Shown: positions 12,241-22,862 of the stretch, one piece after another
Numbering within the stretch: the stretch's first letter is position 1
Layout of the letters: every line of letters starts with the position of its first letter
Assembly (NCBI RefSeq): GCF_030463565.1
Contig: NC_134653.1
Coordinates: 28,643,150-28,707,149 of the forward strand
Origin: Pelecanus crispus
Lineage: Eukaryota > Chordata > Aves > Pelecaniformes > Pelecanidae
Length of the DNA stretch: 64,000 nucleotides
Reading direction: 5' to 3'
The notes under the pieces: generated by a model
Database searches by the model: none
Told to the model about the DNA's origin: nothing
What the model saw: the letters and a program-made list of their open reading frames with translations, nothing else
Translations under genes and position numbers: made by a program

Positions 12241-14376
12241 GGGATATATGGAAGAATCAACAGAGCTCTGCAGAAAATCTGCTGATTGTTTAGTACTAAA
12301 ATAGTTATTTAAATCATACTGTTGGAAAGACTGAAGTTTCATGACAAAATCTAGCCCCGCTGAAATTAAAGGAAAAACTTGGTGAGACTAAGATTTGAAT
12401 ACATATAGCTGCCATTGTTTTTCCTCTCAAGAAAGAAGAGAAAAAGCAAAAACAAATAAACAAACCTAAACTGTCGCCTTGAGCCTGAATTTAGACACAG
12501 TTCTTTCTATGATTTGCAGAAGACAAACACAATCTCTTATTTCTGTACATATCTTTGCCTCCTGAAACTGGTGAGGTTTTGGTGGCTTATTAATGGGCTT
12601 CCCAAAAGTGGCCTCAGCCTGTATGGACTACCCCGAAATAACTAGAAATGAGCTAATCAAATATCACCAAGTTATCCAGAATGAGAACAAATGGCATCAG
12701 ACACACCAAATATAAATGTTAGTCATAGTTTCAATATTAAAAATACTTCGGAAATTCAGAGGTTCTGAAGTCGGTATCATCCACCATGAATCTTTATTTA
12801 AGTATTTTATGTTGAGAAATAACCAATTAATTGTGGGGGGTTTTAAAGCTGTTTCATGTCCGTTAATAGAATTCCTGTAAAGAGATGTGGGGGAGAATAG
12901 GTAAGTCAGCCTAGCAAGAAACAATTCCAAAGTGTCCCAATTCCAGTGATAAATGTTTCAGGTTAGTCTCTCTTTGGTAAAGAAATAGTAATACTCTGAA
13001 TCTACTGTGAATAACACAGTTAAACTAATTTTTACTTTTTGGCCCTCAGGTTTATTAATGTGGTTCTCTGGGTTATTTTCAGTTTACGCATGTAGGGCTT
13101 GATATCCAGACAAGCTGAGCATCGCCAGCAGAGAGTGGGATGTGAAGTACTTCACAGTTTTCATCTTTGTTTATTTTTGGATGTTGCCATCTTTCTGTTT
13201 CACTTAAGATGGCATCCAGCAGAATTCCTACTCTTTCAGAGGGTTTGAATAGCTTGCTGATGCTCCAGCATCCTGTTTTCTAACATTATAAATGAAGCCT
13301 GTCATGAAAACTCCAAAGCAATGAGACAATTGATGTTTGAAATTGTGCTTAGAAAAAGACATTTTAGAGAGACGTGTCACCCTCAAAACCACAGTGAGCA
13401 ATGCTTTGTCTGCAGTTGGCAGAAAAATGACATTATTTTATATGAGTGTCAGTGTTATGCCATTCCATCTCTAGATGCAGTCGCATATCTATTGGCTTGG
13501 CTGATCTATTCTGATTGTGCCCGATCAGAATTGTAAAGACACTGTATTTACAACACATGCATGCCACCACTTGAAAGCATACACACTGATATCAGGAATA
13601 ATGTATAAAATGTTTATTGACACTCCTCAATAACAAACATTGTCGTAGCAAGTACTTTCAAAAAGTAGTCTATCAATCAGCTCTGCTTTCACAGTGACTC
13701 TGAACATTTGAAGTCAGTAATGGAAGTAAAAATGAAATTTCTTACAAAATTTACTTTACAAATGAAGTTTAGCATTTTTATTGAGAGTATCCTTGATTGC
13801 CAGAGCTATCTTCATTAAAAGCCATTCAGACAAATACCAAAAACCTAACATTGCAGGATAAATCATATTGGGCACAGATGAGTAATGCACAAGGATTAAA
13901 ACAAATTTGCCACTGTTCCAAGCACTGAGGATGAATCCTGGTCTGACTGAACTTGCAAGTAACAGGCCCCTGGATTTCAATGAGATAATAATTTGATCCA
14001 TGCGATTGCTTCTGTCTCTTTCTTTGATATTGCTGTAATTGCCTCTTCTTCTTTAATCCAAAACAACTGAGATGGAAAGGAAAAGCCACATATGTTTTTA
14101 TAAGAAAAGGGCAATACATAATGTTAAAAAAATGTTTCATCAAAGGTGCAACCATTAAAAATGCAAAACAGATACTAGAGAGGTGACAAATTCAAGTTCT
14201 TAGTGTTTTTATTTAAGTTCTTTCAAGTATTCACTTACCAGGGATACATGTTTAAATTTTTTAATGTATTCAGTTAGTCATACTCAGTTCTCTTTTATGT
14301 CCACTTCTCATGAATCACTTGACAGATGGACTTCTACAAGCTCATCCCTTTGGGGAAAGTAAATTTTAAGTCATAA
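12241..14376. other. Intergenic DNA, nothing recognised
   Basis: AT-rich sequence without supported exons, RNA genes or clear repeats. The open frames are short and partly overlap on opposite strands. Confidence 0.5.
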
Positions 14377-14462
14377 TAAGAACATAAGACCTGCCATACT
14401 GGATCAGAGCAAAGGTCTATCTAGTCCATACCCTGATTCTGGCAGTAGGCAAGAGCAGTATA
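14377..14462 (-). repeat. Old CR1/L3-type 3' fragment
   Basis: The plus strand reads 'aagaacataagacctgccat', 'actggatcagagcaaaggtc' and 'tatctagtccata'. This is the well-known reverse-complement signature of the old CR1 3' end seen across reptiles and birds. About 85 bp remain. Confidence 0.75.
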
Positions 14463-17400
14463 TTAGATTTTAACGGTAATGGCTTTGATCTTTCAGTGAG
14501 TATTAAGTTGGTGACTAAGCAGAAAATGAAAAGAAGTCCCAAGAGCAGAGTATTCCAAAACTCAGAAGAAACAGCAAGCGAAACCATTTCTCCCTGTGCC
14601 TCAAACCCAGCTCAAGGTCCCTGTCTCACAAGCAATAGGTGTCAGGCTGATCAGCTGCAGCAAAGGTGTTACCCTCACGGGGAGCACTGGAGTTGCTGAA
14701 ACTTAAACATAGTGTTGCATACCAACGGCATTCATTTGTTTTGTTTTCTTGCCCCGCTAGATACAACTGCTTTGGGGAACTATGGCCAGTTTTTCTGTTG
14801 CAAAATGGAAGTATGTAATTAAACTCTAGCAATGTGAATGCGTGGAGGGAAAAGAAATGGCTGGAGGAGGGCAGAATGCCAAGCAGACCCCAGGAGGGCA
14901 GTGCGGGTGCAGTTTGAATGCTAGCTGTGGTGAGTAGTTCTACCAAAAGGGGTAGCTTGGGTTTAGAAATTTGGGCTTGCACAGTTGGCAGTATCCAAAA
15001 CCTGTTCTGCTCTCATTTCCAGAGTAAGAGCTCCGCTTGTTCCAGTGAGTTTATAGTTAAAAGGTCTCAGGATTTAGCTCATCTTTTTAATTGCTGCTGT
15101 CTCAATTAAATTGCATCTGTGACAACAACAGCTCTCCTGGAGACCCAACAGGAACTTGAACACATTGTGATTAAATTAAATAATTGTGTAAATTATAAAG
15201 TTTACATCTACTGGTTATTGCATCAAAAACTACATATAGAGCACATACTTTTTGTAACCTTCCTGCTTTAGGAAATCTTAGAAAAAAGGTGTTTAACCTG
15301 CCAAAAATCTACAAAGATCACTGATAATTTGTTGATCAGCATTAGGTTCATTAAATCTATGCACTTCATTATCTGATTAATTCAGAGGCAGGTTTGTAAT
15401 CAGTGATGAAATGTTTAAGATTCTTCTGCTCTGGCCTCCACAACCTCCTGCAGCTCATTAGAAAAGCTAATCAGATTGAATTTTCCACCATGCTGTTTAT
15501 TGTAGCCCTAATGGAAGACAATCACTTTAAAATTACACACTTGACAGGTAATTTCTAAAAGCCATAAGCTAGGGAAGTTCTGTTCTCTCTGGGCCCTTTT
15601 GTCTTTCTTTACTAGGGTAAGGTAGGTAATAGTGATTTCTGTGAGAATTTGGAGGGCTATTTTGCAATATCGAATGCAATGTAAATGCTGCTGAAAAAAA
15701 TATTTTTGTCTTTACCATGTTCCTTGTCACCTGGGAGCACTTTCAGAGATCATCAGATCATCATGTGGTGAGTTGTTTTAAAAATCAGTTGGGTTTCCTA
15801 CTTTATGATTTGATTATTTAAAGCATTAAGAACTTTCTTTGTGTGCTCTTAGCTTGGGATGAATAGCATTAGTAAAAGAACTAGGACAACCTTTTGGTCC
15901 TCATGTTTCATAGATCAGTTATAAATCCTGTTGTGCTGGAACTTTCTGAACTTAGTAGTGTGATCTGAAGGAAAATTATGGCAACATTTAGTGAAGAAGA
16001 ACCAGAAATGAAGGTGACCTAAAACATAGAGTATTCTTAAATTTTTAATAATTGAATTTCTGTGAATTATGAGAGGTGGCAGCAGAAGTTGATAGTCATA
16101 TCTTGCACTAGCAATACTCCTGCCATTTCTCCTCTGCTATACCCATTTCTAAAGGGTAGCTGAATTGAGGAATGCAGCAGGGATAGTCAACAGCTGAGTG
16201 AGCAACACTGTTATTCCACCTATATTTTTAGAAAAGATCCTTTCAGTAAAGCAAGTGTGAAGAACCACGGACTGGGAGCCACATCCAAGGTGGCAGAACA
16301 ATTCCTATGGCCCACTCTACTGCTTTTTCCATTGTGCGGACAAAAGTCCACTTGTGGTTCAGCTGTCATGCCCGTTAATCTTTTCTCTTAATACGTGAAA
16401 GGATGGGCTCTCCTGTGACTGGACGGTCGCCCATGAAGACATGGGCTGAAGGCATTTGTCCATTAGTGTGTAACCAGAAGTGAACCCATTATGCAATGGA
16501 GAATGCCAGAATTTTGGCTGGGGACATGCTTTTGGTCATATGGTGGGGGAATAAGTGACATAAGGAATGATTTTCTTCAGTGATTTGTCATAAAACAATC
16601 CCAATCTAAACCTTCCCTGCCAAACGATGTTCATCACATCTTTACCTACGGGCAATAATGGATGAAGACATATCCATAGACATATCCATAGCACCATGAA
16701 GAAGGTGCATACCTAGTACAGATTAATCTTTTTGTCAACCAGCAGGCTTTAAATGTGCCAGCCTCAAGGGCTGGATCCTACTTTTGGGATCTGCCTTCAT
16801 GTCACAGGCCTGGCTCTATGAATAAGCAGCAAGGTGCTAATCCCAGCCCTACTGCCTCCTTCTACATGGATGTGACAGCTTCAGTAGTAAGCATCAGTTG
16901 TGTTTGGGTCGTAAGAATGAAATGTGCTGTGCAGGAAAGGTCAGGGGTAAAAAGTCAGAGCAAAATATATCCCCTTCAAGTGGATGACACTCCTGATTTT
17001 CATTGGTTAGAATAATATTATGGTTTTGAAATACTGAAATCTAATAAAACTAGACTTGGCTTAATGTGATGTTATTTCACAGAGTCTGTGCCATCAAATG
17101 TGTACAGAAATAACTGAGCTAAGAATAGAGGAGTATTGTAAGCCTTGCTTGGGAAGGGTACCTATCAGTGCATCTCCAGCCTGTGTCAGCTTTGCTCTGA
17201 AAGAGTATTTCTTGGAGTGAGGCAAGCATGAGTGCTCTGGCTCCATTTTATGGGGTTACCTTGTAGACATCTGTGTGAGTCTGGCAGAGCCACTCATCCA
17301 TCAGTCATGTTGCATCCCTGCGTGCTCAAAGGGCTGAATTTCACCCATGCCTGAGCACATGCTCAGAAGCTCATAGCCTGTACAGTAAGGGTATCTAATT

Positions 17401-19052
17401 TTGAGGGCACAGGTATAGGTAAAGTCTCAGGAGTCTGGACCATTTTGTCTGATTTTGTGCAGGAAGTGTGGTTCCTGAGAGATGATGGGTTTCTTCAAAG
17501 TTAATTTACTAAAAACTACACTCGGCATTCTGGTTCATTCTATTACCCCTCAACAGTTCTTCAAATTAAAACTTGGGTGTGAATGAAATACACCTTTCAT
17601 ATAAAACTGGCGGTTTATGGACCTATTTAAACATAGAAATTAGACATGAAAATAATAATCAGTCATCTAATGCCATCTCCCTGTGGACATGCAGTTGCTT
17701 TTGTAGTATTTCGAGTCCTTTTGACTAGTCTGGCTTTGTGTCTCTTGAGGAAATTTCAGTTGTTTTAATTAAAAGCAACACCTCCTGGGATGTAAGACCT
17801 GCCAGTTATCCTTTCAACACCCTTGAAGTCCATTGCCAAATGATACCATATTTGTCCTTCATCTGCCTAATCTTTCAGCAAATTTGCAGGTCACGTGTGG
17901 ATGGTGATATCCAAGACAACTGTACTTAATGGTGTTTATGGTGCCACAGGAAAATCCAGTGTTACTTCTATTACTGTATTACTTTCTGTTTTGGCCTGGC
18001 TCAGCACCGCTCTGTGTGATCTCCGTCTAATGAGCCAGGATGTGCCTGCCACAATGGCAGTCCTGTTCATAGCTGGTACATGACAGAATAGAGCCCAGCT
18101 TACTTTCCTACTAGTTGCTGCAAGCTGGTACCTAACCTGATTTGTGGCTGATGATCCATAAGGTTATGGCTGAGCCAGGCTCTCAGCAACTGTACAATGC
18201 CCTCCCCTCTTCCCAGCGCGTGCTGCTAAACCTGTCAGCTCCTGCCATCCCTGCGGCTTCCCCACAAATGGCACAGAAGCCGCTTCCAAGCTGTCCCTGA
18301 TACTGCCCCCGCTTTTCTTCACCCCTGACTTCACCAAGTCCATCTTCAGGACCCTTGCTAACTCTAGACCACTAGATTATTCCTATATCTGTTGTTTCCC
18401 AAACTTCTAGCTATACAACTAGAGAAACAGCCTTTTGCTAGGTCCCTCAACCCTTTCTATATCGCTTGAGCTCACATTATCTTTAGTAAAGTTTATTGTG
18501 GCAAAAGATGATGTCTCTACACCTTTTTTTTTTTTTCCAGTTAGGGCAGTGAGATTTAAACGTTTTCAATCACAATGAAACATACTTTATAGTAGTGGGA
18601 GGAAGTATCAAAGTACTTTAAGGATTGGAAACAATCTCCCTAGAGTTTATTTGCTGTAAAAAGACCTTCACTTTTGATTTTAAGTGCCTGGAGTCTTGTA
18701 ATCTGGTCCTTTCTGTTGTGTTCAAGCTTACATATTTCTTTGTAACATTGCAGGTGTTTTAAAAATGAACAAAAAAAACCCCAAACAAAAACCACTGAAA
18801 CAAACAAAAAAAAACCCAAAACAAAACAAAAAGAACCTTTATGTACAGTAATATTTCTGTAATGAAGTATTCCTAAATAGACTTGTCTGAGGCGTGAACA
18901 CTAGAAAGTCAAGTTTGGCTCAAAATTGAGGCTTTCTGTTAAACAAGCTTTTCCAAACTGGAGGCAGATATAAAGACGTGTATAAACTAAAAGAGAAAGA
19001 AAAATCACTTCTTGTAAAATAGAGATCTGATTACTGTTCAGATTATTGCAGC
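14463..19052. other. Intergenic DNA with one homeodomain-site-rich stretch
   Basis: No gene was recognised. The stretch 15120-15560 is listed separately as a possible regulatory element. An A-rich simple region with AAAC units lies at about 18768-18835. Other sequence is unremarkable. Confidence 0.5.
15120..15560. promoter_or_regulatory. Candidate conserved non-coding element (TAAT-rich)
   Basis: This 440-bp stretch holds more than ten TAAT/ATTA cores, several in longer contexts such as TGATTAATTC, GCTAATCAGATT and CTCATTAG. It lacks open frames and simple-repeat character, which is the composition often seen in developmental enhancers. HIC2 lies on this side of UBE2L3 in human as I remember, so an enhancer for a neighbouring regulator is possible. 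This is inference only; AT-rich DNA yields TAAT cores by chance. Confidence 0.25.
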
Positions 19053-19151
19053 TGTGAGAAATAACCAAAAAAAATAATGTAACACATAGATGAAGAGCAA
19101 CCATCTGTGAGAAATACAAAAAAATAATGTAACACATAGATGAAGAGCAAG
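19053..19151. repeat. Tandem duplication, period about 53 bp
   Basis: Two near-identical copies start at 19053 and 19106. Each begins TGTGAGAAATA and contains an A run, then AATGTAACACATAGATGAAG. The copies differ mainly in the A-run length and a short indel, which indicates a recent local duplication. Confidence 0.85.
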
Positions 19152-19379
19152 AGTTTTGATTAGAGTTCTTTTTAAAATACACTGAAGGCAACCCGAGAGC
19201 CGTTTAGGGCAGAAGTGATACCCAGGGCAAGGACAGCCCTGGGGTCGTGCTGCCACTCGAGCACTCGTGTCGTGGGCTCTGCTGCCATCTAATGGTTTTA
19301 GCTGCATTTCTGCAGCCAGTCACTTGGCACGGCTTTCTGCGTGGGCAGCACTACTGTAATAGCAAGTGTTTCTTTTTCG

Positions 19380-19399
19380 CACACACACACACACACACC
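19380..19399. repeat. (CA)n microsatellite
   Basis: About nine and a half CA units followed by a short C run. Confidence 0.9.
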
Positions 19400-20859
19400 C
19401 CCCATCCATTATAGAAATCTGGAAAATGACCGGGTGTTAGAAAGAAATGCTGTTTCTTCTAATCACAGAGCAGATCAATTACGTTAGAGCAGGGGGTTAC
19501 GGACTACTTCTAAGACATCTAGCAATAAGTAAGAAAAGCAGTCTTATGCCAGTAGTAAGCTTAAGTTTTCTGTACTGTGTACCTCCCTGTAAATTAGATA
19601 TGGCTCACAAATTGTAAAGATTAAAAAATCATATTCCAAATTACTGATGGATCTTTAGGTACTTGTACAGGCAGGACAGAAGTCAGAACAGGTTCTGGGA
19701 CAGTGTTAATGTGTACGATGTAATCGGCCCACAACTGTCCCACCGTCTAGGAGGTACAAATTCATTTATCCACAGAAATCAATAGTATCCACACTAGACC
19801 TGTCACCTTACATCTGCAAAATCCACTTCTTATCAAAGAGATTCATTTATGAGTTAGCCATGGAACTAAATACAATGCAAGGGCAAAATAAGTTTAATAA
19901 GGTTTTACAAGTTTGTCCTTCATCAAACAGTGGTTTTAAAAGCAAATGCTATTGTAATAAAGGCTTACTTAAAACAAGCTATCTCCAACATCCATGTTTT
20001 CAAAACAAAAAAAAATAACAAATTTGTATCTTAAGACAAACAATGAAATAGGTACAGAAACCAACAATGCTATAAAAACCAGTAAACCTTCCACTGTTCT
20101 AAACAAATAATCATCTTAAAGAATATTCTTTAAATTTAAATATTTGAATATTCACTTACTTAAAAATAGTCCACATGTAATTTAGCTGTGAGCTACCCTT
20201 TACAGCATTTGTAGTCAGAGCCAATCGTACCGTAGAAATAAGGCAAGTATTTATTATATAAAAAAAAAAATGTTAAGGTTAACAAGTAAGATATTGTAAC
20301 ATTTCAAGCAAAAAAAGCTATACAGGGAAAATTATTTAATCGGTTACAGAAGACAAAACCATTTTTATTATAAAGTGCACAAAAGGTGACTGATTCTGTA
20401 TGTAACTTGGTGTAGGGGGACTGCTGCATATGGGTGGAATTGCTGCAAAAGTGGATCCTTAGAGCTAGCTGAGCAGGGTCCTTTCTTTTAAAAATCTATG
20501 CTAAGGAAAACTTTTTCTTGAGTGTATGTAAAGTTATTTAATTCATGTCTAAGCAGAGGAATGTTTTTGGCAGTCACTCCTCTGCACACTATCAATTAAG
20601 ACATACATATTTATGGTACAAATGTCTGTATTTAGATCTAGAGATAGAAAAGAATTGGTACATTAATCCTACACTTTAGAAGTCAATGAAAAAACTGCTT
20701 AATTCAGTTGGAACAGGAAATGGTGCACTTTTTTTGGTTTTCTAAATACAAATATACACTATATACCCATCTAATGGGCGAAGAGACATTTGTGTGTTAA
20801 CAATTAAAGTCAAAGAAAGTTTAGGGTTGGGGTGTTTTTAAATGAAATAATACCAATTT
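19400..20859. other. AT-rich stretch downstream of the RIMBP3 relic
   Basis: Strongly AT-rich, with no open frame of note. It lies immediately 3' of the minus-strand RIM-BP relic. It could be that gene's decayed C-terminal part and 3'UTR, but I could not align any piece of it to the family. No RNA gene or clear transposon was seen. Confidence 0.4.
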
Positions 20860-22590
20860 TCAAAGTTTCGTCCAGATAAAATGAAATGTAGTGAGAACGA
20901 CTATGTGAGGTTTTCTTCTATTGATTGAAGAAAGGAGTGTCTGCCATACTACTAAACTCTCAGATAAACCACCAGGGTACTTCCAGTGTTGGAGATGCAA
21001 CTTCTGTCTCTTTGTCCACTGATGTACGCAGCAGTTGTATTCCTTTGGAAGAGACTCCAGCATTGACTGTCCCTGATAGTCAGCTGTTAAGCAAAACATC
21101 CACAGATGGGCCAGGCTTCACCTGAATAACAAGTGGAGCATGAGGCTCCAATAACAAATCTCATTGTTGCTGAATTTTGCTCCTGCTTCTCTTGGTTAGC
21201 GTGCCATTTCATGCCTTAGGCCACACTTTCACTTTTCTTCTTGCTGAGTGTTGGGTTGCAAGCTTTCGAAAGCAGACCAGTAGACCTCTGCCTTTGCCAC
21301 ATCACAGTCTTTTTCATTAAGGTACACAGCATGCAAGTAATTGCTGCTTGGCATCCAAGTGACCTCTGTTGAAATAGGAATGATGCTACTAAGTTTCAAA
21401 CATTTTGGAGCTATTTGGAAGTCTACCCCTAGTAGGATAGTATGCTGCCTCTTATCTGAATTTCCTTTCTCTATCATGCGTCAAACTAAAATTTGGTAGG
21501 TCTGATTTTTTTTGAAATCCAAGCCTTCAATCACTGCTTGAGTCTCTGAGCTAAATCTCACATTCTGCCTATATAAACTACATTTGGTATCTACACAAAT
21601 ATTATAGTTCTGCACCTCCTCCCACACAGCTAGCACAAGTGGGGGCTCCCAGCCAATAATAATAGTTCTTGCAAATTGTTTGATTAGAGTGAGGTTTCTT
21701 GGATAAGGTACTGCTGCATGACTAAGAGGAATCTCTGTGTCTCCTAGTCTATCAGCCAACACAATGACACAGATTCCTTCATCAAGACCAACCCTTTTTC
21801 CTCCATTGCTAATGCTTCTGCTGCAAAATCTCACTTTGTGATCTGCATTCTGCAAGAGCTCACTTGACTCTGGAGGCTCAGTTGTTATCATGTAATCCTT
21901 TGAAACCTCTGTCACATGAGCGGGGACCTGTCCTCCTCTGTCATCAGTCAGCTCTCCCTCAAAGAAACCATCCTCATCCATGTCTCAAAAGATATGGACC
22001 CTACTCTCCAGTAGTTAAAGGAAGCTCTACTTCAGGGTGCTTATTAGGACCATCAAAAGGGTCATAGCTATGTTGAGCTAAGAATACTCTAAATTTTGCA
22101 GGTTGTTGCCTTGGAGACTCTAGGATTAAGGAACATCTGTATCTGTCCGTTACTGATTCCTGTGTCTCATTTAGTGTCCTCATCTGAAAAAAGTCAAGAC
22201 CTGATTGCCTTCAAAGTGGTCTCGTGTAATTGCCTGGATCTTCCAGTTGCTTGGCAGTGGAAGCAGTTTAGCGTTCTTCTGCTTGAGCCGCTTTGCCTCC
22301 TGCCACACTGCTGAAGACCTTCCCTTCCTCAGAAGGCAGTTCTTATTTTGAAGGACATTGCGCAGTGTCTCCAGGCCCTTTAGGGCACTCTGGGGGTGGC
22401 TGTCCCTACTGGCAGGCAGCCAGTCCTCTTGCTGCCCTGCTGCCTGCATACTGTTCTCTCCCACAGACCCGCCGCTGCCTGCCCTTACTTCTGGCAGGGA
22501 GTCCAAGCCATGCAGCACCATGTCTTCACCCACAGTCTCTGGCAGAAACTCCATGCTGTTCCCTTCCTCCTGGCAATGAGCATCTTTCAA
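20860..22590 (-). pseudogene. RIMBP3: RIM-binding protein relic, probable RIMBP3 pseudogene
   Basis: RIM-binding proteins are scaffolds with SH3 and fibronectin-III (FN3) domains; RIMBP3 acts in mammalian spermatid manchette. Reading the minus strand, 22590-22180 gives 136 codons with a coiled-coil-like heptad region and then an 'NWKIQAI' motif. In another frame, 22183-22001 carries the first half of an SH3 domain ([17 protein letters not shown], ending LPLTTGE). A TAG and a one-base length change follow. From 21981 the SH3 domain resumes (MDEDGFFEGEL) and runs into an FN3 domain (VPYPRNLTLIKQ, IIIGWEPP). A TGA at 21483-21481 is the only break before a second FN3 (HTILLGVD, VYLNEKDCDVAKA) to 21229. 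A weak third FN3 with two stops is traceable at about 21120-20940. No intron interrupts the 1-kb SH3-FN3-FN3 core. The 'FLAQ' and 'NKHPE' spellings look closer to RIMBP3 than RIMBP2 as I recall them. The position next to UBE2L3 matches mammalian RIMBP3. The alternative is a processed RIMBP2 copy. Confidence 0.8.
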
Positions 22591-22679
22591 ATCCTTGCAG
22601 GTTTATTTTCTGCTGCTTTGCGCTGTGGCTTTCAAGGCGGGGGGAAAGGTGGTATTTTCTGTAGTGCTGACTAGGAAGA

Positions 22680-22862
22680 CTGAGGCTCAATCTGGCTGCT
22701 GGCCAGATTTTTTTCCCCCCTTCCTCTTTCCTTTGCTTATTAAACTGTCCTTATCTTGATCCAAGAGCTTTCTCGCTGCTGCTCTTCCTATTCTCTCCCC
22801 CATCCTGCTGGGGAGGGAGGGAGCGGCCATGCAGGCGCTTAGCTGCTGGCCAGGGTCAACCC
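22680..22862 (+). mobile_element. 3' part of an avian endogenous-retrovirus LTR
   Basis: The segment runs from a pyrimidine-rich tract through a 'gcttattaaactgtccttat' block, which holds the LTR polyadenylation signal. It continues through 'attctctcccccatcctgct', a purine-rich 'ggggagggagggagcggcca' and a final 'ttagctgctggccagggt' block. This order matches the 3' end of a widespread bird LTR type as I remember it. I see no internal viral genes, so it is probably a truncated solo LTR. Its 5' limit is uncertain. It sits just beyond the N-terminal end of the RIM-BP relic. Confidence 0.6.

Noticed and set aside
21229-22590. A live multi-exon RIM-BP gene instead of a pseudogene
   Set aside because: The TAG and one-base change fall inside the SH3 fold, where no intron fits, and a TGA lies inside an otherwise length-preserved alignment between the FN3 domains. 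The 'TTTTTTCAG' before 22183 resembles an acceptor, but no matching donor is evident.
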